Assembly (NCBI GenBank): GCA_015485155.1
Contig: WFUF01000014.1
Coordinates: forward strand, 124,001-188,000
Reading direction: 5' to 3'
DNA: 64,000 nucleotides
Source: Robiginitomaculum sp.
GTDB taxonomy: Bacteria; Pseudomonadota; Alphaproteobacteria; Caulobacterales; Maricaulaceae
Shown here in pieces: positions 25,472 to 34,603 of this stretch. The number at the start of each line of letters is the position of its first letter. The first letter of the stretch is position 1. The position numbers and the translations under genes were made by a program. Below the pieces are notes generated by a model. It was not told where the DNA came from. It made no database searches and saw nothing but the letters and a program-made list of their open reading frames with translations.

Positions 25472-27595
25472 ATGAATAAAAGAAATAGTGTTTTGAACAC
25501 ATTGCTGGGGGCAACATGCATATTTGCTCTTGGTGCTGGTGCTGTGTTTGCTGATACAGAGGCAGAAGAAACCAAAAAAGAAAATGATGGTTCATTACTT
25601 GATGAAATGGTCATTACGGCGCAAAAGCGCGAAGCCAATATGCAGGACGTACCGCTTAGTGTTTCGGCATTTTCAGGAGAAATGCTGAACAAGGTTGGTA
25701 TTACCACTATTGAGGACTTACAGTTCTTTGTTCCCGGTATTACGGTGACCAATGACTCAATGGCGATTGTCAATATCCGCGGTATTGGCACCTCAGCCTT
25801 TGGTGTGGCTACTGATCCAAGCGTTACGGTTTATATGGACGGTGTTTATCAACCGCGTCCAACCACTGGCTATCAGGACATGTTTGATGTTGAGCGTGTT
25901 GAGGTTTTGCGGGGGCCACAAGGGGTGTTGTTTGGCCGCAACTCCACCGGCGGTACTTTGAATGTTATATCAAAAGATGCCAGCGATGAGTTTGAAGGTG
26001 CAATTGGTATTACCCTTGGTAATTTGAACAAGCGCACATTCTCCGGAACTGTTGCCGGGCCTCTTTCTGATAAGATTCGCGGGCGTGCAACCTTGCTCAG
26101 GAATACCAGAGACGGAATTTATACCGATATTGTAAATGGCAATAAATATCAGGATCAGGATACTTTTGCCGGTCGTGGTACTCTGGCTTTTGATTTGTCA
26201 GATAATTTTGAATTGGTATTGCGTGGTGATTTTAACTCCGAACGTGAAACCGGCTATCCGGCGCTGCGTGGCGAGTACACGCCTGACATTATTGCTGCCG
26301 GCGCAACTGTTCCGGGTAATGACCGCGAAGTGGCATTTGATACACAACCGGTCAGCAATGTGGATGTCTGGGGTGTTTCATCTACTGCCACATGGACTGG
26401 CGATACTGTGGGCTTCAAGTCTATCACCGGTTATCGTGAAAGCTCTGTAGATATTGCGATTGACGTTGATGTGACAGACCTTTTCATATTTGACATTGGC
26501 TTTCAGGAAAATTCGAAATCCTTTTCACAGGAGTTTCAGCTTTATAACACTGATGCTGGCCGTGTAGATTGGATGGCGGGCATGTTCTTCCTCAACGAAG
26601 ATGGTGTTGGCGGCATTGATATTTTGTTCCAGAACCCTGAAATTGTTATTGGTGAGAGCAATGTAACCACTGCCTATGCCCTGTTTGGTCAGTCTACAGT
26701 TCATGTCACTGATCGTTTGCGGGCAACTGCCGGGCTTCGTTACAGCTATGAGAAGAAAAAATATATCTTTGCAACAGATGTAAATGGCACCGAAGTAGAT
26801 AGCGGCTCTCCAATTGACAGCTGGGGTGCGTGGACACCAAGATTTGCCCTAGATTTTGACTTCTCTGATGATGTTATGGGTTATGTTTCGGCTACCCGTG
26901 GCTTTAAGTCCGGAGGGTTTCAACTGGGTGATGCCGGTTCTTTTGATCCGGAATATCTATGGAGTTATGAGGCCGGAGTTAAATCCAGCCTGATGGATAA
27001 TCGTCTTAGAGCCAATCTGGGAGTGTTCCGCTATGATTATGTCAACTTGCAAGTAGTTGAATATATTGGCGGGGTTGCTACTACCAGTAATGCAGGTAAA
27101 GCTGTTGTAAATGGTGTTGAGGGCGAGTTTCTGGCCCGGGTTTCAGACAATCTGGATCTAAACGCCACAATTGCATATCTTGATGCAACATATGATGTGT
27201 TCTTTGAGGGCGGGGTTGATTTCTCCGGTAATCGTCTGGCTAACTCCCCGGAATGGGCATATTCTTTTGGTGCACAGCATACTACTGATCTGACCAATGG
27301 TGGCACATTGACCATACGTGGTGATTATGCCTGGCGCGATACGGTAAACTTCAGCCGCAGCAATTTACCGCAATTTCGCTCCAATACCTATTCATTGCTA
27401 AATGCCAATGTGAGTTACACATCATCGAACGGTCTGTGGGAAGCATCCATATATGGTACCAATCTTGCCGATACCAAATATGCAACCTATATCACTGCCG
27501 GCAGAAATGCAGCCGGTGCCTCTGATGACAGTATTCCGATCACTGTCCGTGGTGAGCCTCGTGAATTTGGTATTAAACTTCGCCGCAATTTTTAA
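25472..27595 (+). CDS. TonB-dependent outer-membrane receptor
   Basis: The 707-residue product has a signal peptide (about residues 1-27, ending VFA-DTE), a TonB-box-like MVITAQKRE, the plug (VPLSVSAFSGEMLNKVGI, IVNIRGIGTS, GVYQPRPT, RVEVLRGPQGVLFGRNSTGG) and a 22-strand barrel ending in FGIKLRRNF. AGGAGG lies 8 bases before the ATG. VITAQKRE/RRE receptors of this group are numerous in Caulobacterales and sphingomonads, where they import varied organic nutrients. The substrate is unknown; the divergent amidohydrolase is the only hint. A strong terminator follows. Confidence 0.95.
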   Translation: MNKRNSVLNTLLGATCIFALGAGAVFADTEAEETKKENDGSLLDEMVITAQKREANMQDVPLSVSAFSGEMLNKVGITTIEDLQFFVPGITVTNDSMAIVNIRGIGTSAFGVATDPSVTVYMDGVYQPRPTTGYQDMFDVERVEVLRGPQGVLFGRNSTGGTLNVISKDASDEFEGAIGITLGNLNKRTFSGTVAGPLSDKIRGRATLLRNTRDGIYTDIVNGNKYQDQDTFAGRGTLAFDLSDNFELVLRGDFNSERETGYPALRGEYTPDIIAAGATVPGNDREVAFDTQPVSNVDVWGVSSTATWTGDTVGFKSITGYRESSVDIAIDVDVTDLFIFDIGFQENSKSFSQEFQLYNTDAGRVDWMAGMFFLNEDGVGGIDILFQNPEIVIGESNVTTAYALFGQSTVHVTDRLRATAGLRYSYEKKKYIFATDVNGTEVDSGSPIDSWGAWTPRFALDFDFSDDVMGYVSATRGFKSGGFQLGDAGSFDPEYLWSYEAGVKSSLMDNRLRANLGVFRYDYVNLQVVEYIGGVATTSNAGKAVVNGVEGEFLARVSDNLDLNATIAYLDATYDVFFEGGVDFSGNRLANSPEWAYSFGAQHTTDLTNGGTLTIRGDYAWRDTVNFSRSNLPQFRSNTYSLLNANVSYTSSNGLWEASIYGTNLADTKYATYITAGRNAAGASDDSIPITVRGEPREFGIKLRRNF

Positions 27596-27614
27596 GGCCA
27601 GTTTATAAAATAAT

Positions 27615-27655
27615 AAAAGGCGCGGGAGCAAAACAGCTTCCGCGCCTTTTTGTAT
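27615..27655 (+). terminator. Rho-independent terminator of the TonB receptor gene
   Basis: AAAAGGCGCGG (27615-27625) pairs with CCGCGCCTTTT (27640-27650) and is followed by TTTTTGTATTTT. It starts 20 bases after the receptor stop. Confidence 0.9.
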
Positions 27656-27791
27656 TTTCTGCTCTTGTTTGCACCGATGGCATGAGGAGTGCTCAAGGCC
27701 AGACTTATTGATTGGATACATTCTGTTATCACGGGTAGGGATATTCTCGTATTGGAATAGCTGTAAATTTTTTCAACTCTTTAGCGACCCC

Positions 27792-27808
27792 TTAACCACT
27801 AGTGTTAA
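27792..27808. promoter_or_regulatory. TTAA-flanked near-palindrome in the cheA promoter region
   Basis: TTAA-CCACTAGTG-TTAA lies 60 bases before the cheA ATG. CtrA sites are TTAA-N7-TTAA; here the spacing is 9, so this is at best an unusual CtrA site, or a site for another dimeric regulator. An AACCGG/CCGGTT hairpin (27821-27839) lies just downstream. Confidence 0.3.
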
Positions 27809-27867
27809 TTATGCGCAATGAACCGGTGGCTTGCCGGTTTGTTTCAAAGCAGACGGAGTTGTGTGCA

Positions 27868-30612
27868 ATGGATGACCTACTTAGCGATTTTTTATCTGAA
27901 ACGCTGGAAAGCCTTGAAGTTGTCGATGCTGAACTGGTTAAGTTTGAGCAACAGCCAGACGATGATGAAACCCTAAACAACATTTTCCGGTTAGTGCATA
28001 CTATTAAAGGGACGTGTGGCTTTTTGGGCTTGCCGCGTCTGGAGGCTTTGGCTCATGCTGGTGAAACATTGCTTGGAAAATATCGAGATAAGGATCTGGT
28101 TGCCACACCGGATACTGTATCCTTGATTTTAGACTCCATTGACCAGATAAAATCCATACTTGGCCATTTGGCCGAGACCCAGTCCGAACCTGAAGGAACC
28201 GATGAAGAAATTATTGCACAATTGGTTGCAGCTTCGGAGGGACAGGTTGAAGCTGTTGCAAAACCTGAAGAAAAAGCACCAGAGCCACAAATAGAGGCAG
28301 AACCGGAGCCGGAACCGGAATCTGATCCTGTAACAAGCTGCAAAACCGACACCGATCAGACAGAGCAGGGCACTTCAAATTATGATGAAGATCTTGATCG
28401 GGAATTGAGACCCGGAGAAGTGTCACTGGCTGATCTTGAGGCGGCTTTTCTTGCTGCTGAGGGCCCGGATTTGGACAAGCTGGCTGCAGAGGCAGAAGAG
28501 GCCAAACAGGCTGAGAAGAAGAAAAAAGCTGCAGAAGCTGCAACAAAAGCCGCTACTGATCCAATTAAAATGGTGCAAACGGTTCGAGTGAATGTTGAGT
28601 CTCTGGAAGACTTGATGACCATGGTTTCAGAACTGGTTTTAACACGCAATCAATTACTGCAAACAGTGCGTGAAACAGCAAGTGAAGACATAAAAATTCC
28701 ACTGCAAAGACTGTCCAGTGTAACAGCGGAACTGCAAGAAGGTGTAATGAAAACCAGAATGCAGCCCATTGGCAATGCCTGGAAAAAACTTCCAAGAATT
28801 GTACGGGACTCTGCCAAAGCGGTAAACAAGAAAGTTCAGTTAAACATGAGCGGTGAAACCACTGAGCTGGATCGGCAGGTTTTGGAACTGATCGGTGATC
28901 CGCTTACTCATATGGTGCGCAATTCCTGTGATCACGGAATTGAACCGGGAGATATTCGCCTTGCCGCCGGAAAGCCTGAAACCGGACAGATAAATCTATC
29001 TGCCTATCATGAAGGTGGACATATCGTTATTGAGATAGCCGATGATGGAGCCGGTCTGCCCACATCCAAAATACGCAACAAGGCTATTAAAAACGGCACT
29101 ATATCTCAGGCCGAAGCAGACTCGATGACCGATAACCAAATTCATCGGTTGATTTTTGCTGCCGGACTTTCCACCGCAGCCTCTGTGACTTCCATATCCG
29201 GACGGGGGGTCGGTATGGATGTTGTGCGCAGTAATATCGAGCAAATCGGTGGAACCATTGACCTTAAATCCGAAGACGGCAAAGGCACCACTTTCAAGAT
29301 CAAAATACCGCTGACACTGGCTATTGTTTCGGCACTTATTGTTGAAACATCTTCTGGAAAATTTGCCATTCCGCAATTAGCTGTTGTGGAATTGGTGCGT
29401 ACATCGGAAAATGGCGAGCATCGTCTTGAAACTGTTAGCAATACCAGGGTTTTAAGACTGCGTGATACCTTATTACCGATTATTGATCTGTCCCAGATTA
29501 CCGGCGGGCCAATGGAAGACCCTGAGCGCACAACCGGGTTTGTGGTGGTGATGACTGTTGGGGATCAACGATTTGGTGTTCAGGTCGATAGTGTATTTGA
29601 TACCGAGGAAATTGTGGTCAAACCACTTTCAAACCGTCTGAAAGAGATCGAAATTTTCTCTGGCAATACAATTCTGGGCGACGGGTCTGTAATTATGATT
29701 CTGGATCCCAACGGTATTGCCCGTCGGGTTGGAGCTTCACAGGAAATTGAGCAAAATGTAGCCCAAACCACCGAAAAACAAACCAAAGACTGTACAAAAA
29801 CTGCAATGTTGCTGTTCTTTGCCGGTGACAGGGAGCCAAAAGCGGTTCCGCTTAATCTTGTGACCAGGCTTGAGGAAATTGATTCAGAAAAAATTGAAGT
29901 TTCAAACGGACGGCATCTGGTTCAATATCGCGATACCCTAATGCCGCTGGTTCATGCTAGCGGGGTGCCGTCATTTAATGAAGAAAGCGCGCAGCCAGTA
30001 CTGGTCTTTACCGAAAACGGGCGCTCAGTAGGGCTGGCAGTTGATGAAATCGTTGATATTGTGGAAGAAGAATTGCTAATTGAAATGAGCGATGGATCAC
30101 TTGGCACTATCGGATCTGCAATTATCAAGGGGCAAGCTACAGAAATTCTGGATGTCGGGCATTTCCTGACCCTTGGTTTTGACGACTGGTTTGACCGGGC
30201 CGTTGATGAACAGGCTGGAGATTCCACTGCAAAAAAGAAGGTTTTGCTGGTGGATGATAATGCTTTCTTCCGCAATATGGTAAAACCATTGCTCAATGCT
30301 GCCGGATATGAAGTTACAGCAATTGAAAGCACTTCTGAGGCCTGGGAGCTTAATGATGCCGGCGCTGATTTTGACGTCATAGTCAGTGATATTGAAATGC
30401 CAGACGATAATGGCGTTAACTTCGCCCATCGCTTGGCTGAGGATTTACGCTGGAGCGGGGTTCCACGCCTGGCACTTTCGGCATTGGGCCAGCATGATCT
30501 GGAAAAAATTGGCGCAACAACCGCCTTTACAGATGTAGTTCGTAAATCAGATAGAGAATCCCTGATCTCCACAATCAATTATGTCTTGCAATCGCAAGGA
30601 GAAGCCGCATGA
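27868..30612 (+). CDS. cheA: Hybrid chemotaxis histidine kinase CheA with C-terminal receiver
   Basis: The 914-residue protein holds P1 HPt (1-110, phosphorylated His44 in RLVHTIKGTCGFLG), a long acidic linker, an Ala/Lys/Glu segment, P3 dimerisation helices (about 250-320), P4 kinase (HMVRNSCDHGIEPG, IADDGAGLP, GRGVGMDVV), P5 CheW-like, a second CheW-like domain (about 640-770, LLFFAGDREPKAVPLNLV) and a C-terminal receiver (VLLVDDNAFFRNM, VIVSDIEMPD). No clear P2 domain was seen. I use the ATG at 27868 with GGAG 10 bases upstream. It overlaps cheW by 4 bases. The receiver may serve as a phosphate sink or internal relay. Confidence 0.95.
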   Translation: MDDLLSDFLSETLESLEVVDAELVKFEQQPDDDETLNNIFRLVHTIKGTCGFLGLPRLEALAHAGETLLGKYRDKDLVATPDTVSLILDSIDQIKSILGHLAETQSEPEGTDEEIIAQLVAASEGQVEAVAKPEEKAPEPQIEAEPEPEPESDPVTSCKTDTDQTEQGTSNYDEDLDRELRPGEVSLADLEAAFLAAEGPDLDKLAAEAEEAKQAEKKKKAAEAATKAATDPIKMVQTVRVNVESLEDLMTMVSELVLTRNQLLQTVRETASEDIKIPLQRLSSVTAELQEGVMKTRMQPIGNAWKKLPRIVRDSAKAVNKKVQLNMSGETTELDRQVLELIGDPLTHMVRNSCDHGIEPGDIRLAAGKPETGQINLSAYHEGGHIVIEIADDGAGLPTSKIRNKAIKNGTISQAEADSMTDNQIHRLIFAAGLSTAASVTSISGRGVGMDVVRSNIEQIGGTIDLKSEDGKGTTFKIKIPLTLAIVSALIVETSSGKFAIPQLAVVELVRTSENGEHRLETVSNTRVLRLRDTLLPIIDLSQITGGPMEDPERTTGFVVVMTVGDQRFGVQVDSVFDTEEIVVKPLSNRLKEIEIFSGNTILGDGSVIMILDPNGIARRVGASQEIEQNVAQTTEKQTKDCTKTAMLLFFAGDREPKAVPLNLVTRLEEIDSEKIEVSNGRHLVQYRDTLMPLVHASGVPSFNEESAQPVLVFTENGRSVGLAVDEIVDIVEEELLIEMSDGSLGTIGSAIIKGQATEILDVGHFLTLGFDDWFDRAVDEQAGDSTAKKKVLLVDDNAFFRNMVKPLLNAAGYEVTAIESTSEAWELNDAGADFDVIVSDIEMPDDNGVNFAHRLAEDLRWSGVPRLALSALGQHDLEKIGATTAFTDVVRKSDRESLISTINYVLQSQGEAA

Positions 30613-31106
30613 GCACGCCAACACCTGTAATAGAGTCTGCAAAGCCTGATAAAACCGGGGCAATGCGTGAATTTGTTACCATTTATATTGCCGACCAGAT
30701 TTTCGGAATACCGGTTTCAGATATTCATGAAGTATTTCACCCTCAAGCCATTACCAGTGTTCCGCTGGCACCGCCGGAAATCAGAGGGGTTTTGAATCTA
30801 CGTGGGCGAATTGTTACCGCCATTGAAGTGCGCAACAAATTAAATCTGCCGCCACTGGAAAATGACGGCACAAATTTGATGGCTATTGGGGTTGAGATTG
30901 AGGACGAAGCATATGGTCTTATCATTGATAGGGTTGGCGATGTCTTGCAATTACCTGAGGAGGAGTGCGAGGCCATTCCTATAAATATGGATCCGGTATG
31001 GCAAAAGGTTTCCAGCGGAATTTACCGTCTTGAAAAACAATTGCTCATCATCCTCGATATCAAAAAACTGCTGGGTGTGCAGCCTAAGGAAGAACTGGCT
31101 GCGTGA
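30609..31106 (+). CDS. cheW: Chemotaxis coupling protein CheW
   Basis: CheW couples chemoreceptors to CheA. The 165-residue product has an 18-residue leader, then the CheW fold: FVTIYIADQIFGIPVSDIHEV, PPEIRGVLNLRGRIVTAIEV, YGLIIDRVGDVLQL and GIYRLEKQLLIILDIKKLL. It overlaps cheA by 4 bases (ATGA) and is followed by cheY 28 bases later. No methyl-accepting receptor gene is in this window. Confidence 0.95.
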   Translation: MSTPTPVIESAKPDKTGAMREFVTIYIADQIFGIPVSDIHEVFHPQAITSVPLAPPEIRGVLNLRGRIVTAIEVRNKLNLPPLENDGTNLMAIGVEIEDEAYGLIIDRVGDVLQLPEEECEAIPINMDPVWQKVSSGIYRLEKQLLIILDIKKLLGVQPKEELAA

Positions 31107-31134
31107 CGCGGCCTGACTATTGGAAGGTCTTATT

Positions 31135-31500
31135 ATGAAACAGTGTCTTGTGGTTGATGACAGCCGTGTGATCCGAAAAGTCGCCCGCCGGATCCTGGAG
31201 GATATGGAATTTTCTTGTTCGGAAGCTGAAGATGGGGCACAGGCTTTGAATGAGTGTCGCAAAGCAATGCCCGATGCAATTTTGCTGGACTGGAATATGC
31301 CGGTGATGAACGGAATTGATTTTTTAAGAGCCTTGCGCCTTGAAGATGGAGGAGATCAGCCGGTTGTAGTGTTCTGTACCACTGAAAATGATATGGGGCA
31401 TATTACTGAGGCTCTGCGTGCCGGTGCCAATGAATACATTATGAAGCCTTTTGATAGTGATATTCTGGGCGCCAAGTTCACAGAAGCGGGGTTGATTTAA
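31135..31500 (+). CDS. cheY: Chemotaxis response regulator CheY
   Basis: The 121-residue single-domain receiver has the acidic pair VVDDS, the phosphorylated Asp52 in AILLDWNMPVMNG, the Thr switch in FCTTEND and the Lys in EYIMKPFD. It would carry the signal from CheA to the flagellar motor, or act as a phosphate sink. The ATG at 31135 is preceded by GGAAGG, which decides the start over an upstream in-frame codon at 31120. It lies inside the cheAWYBR operon. Confidence 0.95.
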   Translation: MKQCLVVDDSRVIRKVARRILEDMEFSCSEAEDGAQALNECRKAMPDAILLDWNMPVMNGIDFLRALRLEDGGDQPVVVFCTTENDMGHITEALRAGANEYIMKPFDSDILGAKFTEAGLI

Positions 31501-31504
31501 GCTG

Positions 31505-32614
31505 ATGGATCCGATGCGCAGAAATCCTGTCAACACCCCCAAATCTGCCGGAGCCAAAGCAATTTCAGTATTGCTTGTGGATGATTCGGCTGTGGTTCGC
31601 GGGCTGCTTACCAGATGGCTGGAGGCTGAACCTGGAATTACCGTTGTCGCCAAGGCCATAGATGGTGTGCAGGGTGTTCGCCTTGTTGAACAACACAAGC
31701 CGGATGTTGTGGTTTTGGATATAGAAATGCCGCGCATGGATGGTTTGACGGCCCTACCTCAAATCTTAAAAGTATCACCAAAATCGAAAGTGGTTATGGC
31801 CTCGACCCTTACCCATCGCAATGCTGATATTACTTTAAGGGCGTTGTCCGCTGGTGCCAGTGATTATACGCCCAAGCCAGATTCTGGTGGTTTGGCCAAT
31901 GCCGAGGATTTTCGTAAAGCACTAATCGAGAAGATCCGGGTGCTGGGCTCTTCAGGGCCCGCCAAAACTACAGGTTTCCGTCCAAAGCCCAAGGCACCTG
32001 TTGCGCGGGCCAAAAGGCCACAACCCGCCAGCTTCAGCGTTCCCCAGGCTATTGTTATTGGCTCCAGCACTGGCGGGCCGCAAGCCTTACGTGACCTGAT
32101 TAGCGTCATCGGCCCCAGAGTTAATATTCCGATCTTTATTACCCAGCATATGCCCAAAACATTTACTGTTGTGCTTGCTGAACATTTAAGTCGTAATGCC
32201 AGGAAAAAAGTTGTTGAAGGTTGCGATGGCATGCCGGTAAAGCCTGGTGGAATTTATCTTGCGCCAGGGGACTTTCACATGACGGTTCGCAAGGCCGGCA
32301 TGGGCACTGTCATCGGCTTAAATCAAAAACCACCGGAAAATTATTGTCGCCCTTCGGTTAATCCATTGTTCCGATCAGCAGCCAAGGTTTATGCTAATAA
32401 GGCGCTTGCCATTATGCTGACCGGAATGGGCCAGGATGGACTGGAAGGTACTCAAAGCCTGCATGATGCTGGGAACCGGGTGATTGCACAAGATGAAGCC
32501 AGTTCCGTTGTCTGGGGCATGCCAGGGGCCATTGCCAATGCCGGACTGGCCCACGAAATTCTACCCATAACAAAAATCGGCCCGAAAGTGCTGCAAATTG
32601 TTCAAGGAAAATAA
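31505..32614 (+). CDS. cheB: Chemoreceptor glutamate methylesterase CheB
   Basis: CheB removes methyl groups from receptors during adaptation. The 369-residue product has a receiver (LLVDDSAVVRGLL, phospho-Asp in VVVLDIEMPRMDG, KPD), a basic linker and the methylesterase domain with Ser in GSSTGGPQAL, His in ITQHMPKTFT and Asp in LTGMGQDGLEG. It sits 2 bases before cheR, its antagonist. The start at 31505 has no strong ribosome binding site; coupling to cheY (4 bases upstream) is likely. Confidence 0.96.
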   Translation: MDPMRRNPVNTPKSAGAKAISVLLVDDSAVVRGLLTRWLEAEPGITVVAKAIDGVQGVRLVEQHKPDVVVLDIEMPRMDGLTALPQILKVSPKSKVVMASTLTHRNADITLRALSAGASDYTPKPDSGGLANAEDFRKALIEKIRVLGSSGPAKTTGFRPKPKAPVARAKRPQPASFSVPQAIVIGSSTGGPQALRDLISVIGPRVNIPIFITQHMPKTFTVVLAEHLSRNARKKVVEGCDGMPVKPGGIYLAPGDFHMTVRKAGMGTVIGLNQKPPENYCRPSVNPLFRSAAKVYANKALAIMLTGMGQDGLEGTQSLHDAGNRVIAQDEASSVVWGMPGAIANAGLAHEILPITKIGPKVLQIVQGK

Positions 32615-32616
32615 AA

Positions 32617-33450
32617 ATGAATAAAGCTAATTTTGACTTTTTGGCAGACATGTTATTGAAAAAGTCCGGCCATGTACTGGCGCCTGAAAAGGGTTATCTG
32701 CTGGACAGCCGTTTGGGGCCAATTGCCAGAAAAGAAGGTGCCGCCAGCGTTGATGAGCTGATCACCACAATGCGCAGCCGTAATGATGAGCGCCTGAACT
32801 GGGCCGTTACCGAGGCCATGACCACCAATGAAACTTTTTTCTTTCGTGATCGCACCCCGTTTGATCTGTTCAAATCTGAGGTAATTCCGCATCTGGTGGA
32901 AAATCGCAAACCTGGCGTCAAGGCCAGAATATGGTGTGCTGCAGCCTCCGCCGGGCAGGAGCCATATTCCCTGGCAATGATATTGCGTGAAGAGCGCAGT
33001 GCCTTGCGCGGCATGCAAATGGATATTTTGGCCTCTGACATTTCTGGAAAAGTAATCGAAAAAGCCAAGGCCGGAATTTACTCGCAATTCGAGGTGCAGC
33101 GCGGTCTGCCAGTGCAGCTTCTGGTGAAATATTTTCAAAAACAAGGTGATATGTGGCAAATAGATCCATCTTTGCGCCAGAACATAAATTTCAAGACTTT
33201 CAATTTGCTGGAAAGTTTTCGCCAATTAGGAAGCTTTGACGTGGTTTTCTGTCGTAACGTCCTTATTTATTTTGATCAAAAAACCAAACAGGACATTTTG
33301 AATAGAATTGCCGAAAGAATGCCCCCCGACGGGTTTTTATTCCTTGGGGCCGCAGAGACCGTGCTTGGGCTAAGTAACGCCTTTGAGCCTATTGCTGGAA
33401 AGCGTGGATTATATCGCCGCACACAAATAGCGCAGGCCAAAGTAGCATGA
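32617..33450 (+). CDS. cheR: Chemoreceptor methyltransferase CheR
   Basis: CheR methylates glutamates of chemoreceptors with S-adenosylmethionine. The 277-residue product has an N-terminal helical domain and a methyltransferase domain with NETFFFRDRTPF, AAASAGQEPYSLAMI, ILASDISGKVIEKA and VFCRNVLIYFDQKTK, all family signatures. GGAAAA precedes the ATG. It is the last gene of the chemotaxis operon and ends before a shared terminator facing ctrA. Confidence 0.96.
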   Translation: MNKANFDFLADMLLKKSGHVLAPEKGYLLDSRLGPIARKEGAASVDELITTMRSRNDERLNWAVTEAMTTNETFFFRDRTPFDLFKSEVIPHLVENRKPGVKARIWCAAASAGQEPYSLAMILREERSALRGMQMDILASDISGKVIEKAKAGIYSQFEVQRGLPVQLLVKYFQKQGDMWQIDPSLRQNINFKTFNLLESFRQLGSFDVVFCRNVLIYFDQKTKQDILNRIAERMPPDGFLFLGAAETVLGLSNAFEPIAGKRGLYRRTQIAQAKVA

Positions 33451-33489
33451 ATAATTTGATCTGCCTGAATTAAAATGGTGATTAAACCA

Positions 33490-33517
33490 AAAAGGGTAGC
33501 CCTCGGGCTACCCTTTT
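33490..33517. terminator. Bidirectional terminator between cheR and ctrA
   Basis: AAAAGGGTAGCC (33490-33501) pairs perfectly with GGCTACCCTTTT (33506-33517) around a CTCG loop, with T-runs on both strands. It serves the convergent cheR and ctrA genes. Confidence 0.9.
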
Positions 33518-33547
33518 CGTTACATTTATCAAGACATCTGAAAAATA

Positions 33548-34240
33548 TCAGGCCGCAGCTTCTTCTGCCGGATTGCGCAAGACATAACCTCGGCCCCATA
33601 CGGTTTCAATATAATGATCGCCACCGGTTGCATTGGCCAGTTTCTTACGCAGTTTACAAATAAATACGTCAATGATTTTCAGTTCTGGCTCGTCCATGCC
33701 ACCGTACAAATGGTTTAAGAACATTTCCTTGGTCAAGGTTGTTCCCTTGCGCAAAGACAGCAATTCCAGCATTTGATATTCTTTGCCGGTCAAATGCACA
33801 CGCTGCTTGTTCACATCTACGGTTTTTGCATCAAGATTTACAGCAATGGACCCTGTAGTAATAATAGACTGGGAATGTCCCTTTGATCGGCGAACCACGG
33901 CGTGAATACGTGCTACCAGTTCATCTTTATGAAATGGTTTGGTTAAATAGTCATCAGCACCAAATCCAAGACCCCGAACCTTGATGTCGGTATCGGCAGT
34001 GCCTGATAAAATCAGCACCGGTGTATCAACCTTTGAAACCCGAAGCTGTTTTAACACGTCGAATCCCGGCATGTCAGGCAAGCCCAAATCGAGCAGGATA
34101 ATGTCGTAATCATAGAGCTTGCCAAGATCCACACCTTCTTCACCAAGATCGGTAGTGTAGATATTAAAGCCTTCTGATTTTAACATTAACTCGATTGATT
34201 GCGCGGTCGCGCGGTCATCTTCGATCAGTAGAACCCGCAT
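33548..34240 (-). CDS. ctrA: Cell-cycle master response regulator CtrA
   Basis: CtrA is the OmpR-type regulator that controls the cell cycle, replication and flagellar genes in alphaproteobacteria. The 230-residue product has a receiver starting [20 protein letters not shown], Asp51 in [17 protein letters not shown], and the winged-helix DNA-binding domain ([49 protein letters not shown]). The C-terminus ends in Ala-Ala-Ala, like the ClpXP degradation tag of Caulobacter CtrA. I use the ATG at 34240, preceded by AGGGAGGGG; the frame continues to 34276. Its promoter region has two GANTC sites and a TTAA pair. Confidence 0.97.
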   Translation of the reverse strand: MRVLLIEDDRATAQSIELMLKSEGFNIYTTDLGEEGVDLGKLYDYDIILLDLGLPDMPGFDVLKQLRVSKVDTPVLILSGTADTDIKVRGLGFGADDYLTKPFHKDELVARIHAVVRRSKGHSQSIITTGSIAVNLDAKTVDVNKQRVHLTGKEYQMLELLSLRKGTTLTKEMFLNHLYGGMDEPELKIIDVFICKLRKKLANATGGDHYIETVWGRGYVLRNPAEEAAA

Positions 34241-34269
34241 TGAAGCCCCTCCCTGTTTGCATCGCCCGC

Positions 34270-34346
34270 GAATCACTTGTGTGCCACGAGGCCATCCATA
34301 GTTAACTCCTGATCAACGCTATGTGAATCCCGTTAACCAAAGTTAA
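34270..34346 (-). promoter_or_regulatory. ctrA promoter region with GANTC sites and TTAA pair
   Basis: Two GAATC sequences (34270-34274 and 34325-34329) fit the CcrM methylation site GANTC. TTAA (34333-34336) and TTAA (34343-34346) are separated by 6 bases, one short of the CtrA consensus, and another GTTAAC lies at 34301-34306. In Caulobacter the ctrA promoters carry a GANTC site and CtrA sites, so methylation-timed and autoregulated transcription is plausible here. Confidence 0.5.
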
Positions 34347-34603
34347 ACAAACCAGTCTCATGTCAATAAGATTTCAAGGTTCTGTAAATTTTTGTGAAAA
34401 AAAGCCAGTATTTTAAGCATTATCGCCAAAAGCAAGGAGGCTATATCCGTCGGGGATATTTTTTCGCCTGGAAGTATTTACAAAAAAAATACCCGAAATG
34501 GAAAATTAACAGAGCAATCTTTACGAGACTGCAACTCTGTTGCTGTAGGTTTGGACATATTCGGGACTAATATTTTTCTGGGCTTTTTTGAAAGAGTTTC
34601 TTT
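34347..34603. other. Divergent ctrA-fliI intergenic region
   Basis: No gene is visible. A hairpin ATATCC-GTCGG-GGATAT (about 34444-34460) followed by TTTTTT could terminate transcription moving toward fliI, or act in its leader. A GTATTT-type inverted repeat near 34473-34492 and a GCAAC-TCT-GTTGC hairpin near 34531-34543 also lie here. No sigma-54 type GG/GC promoter was found by eye. Confidence 0.35.
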
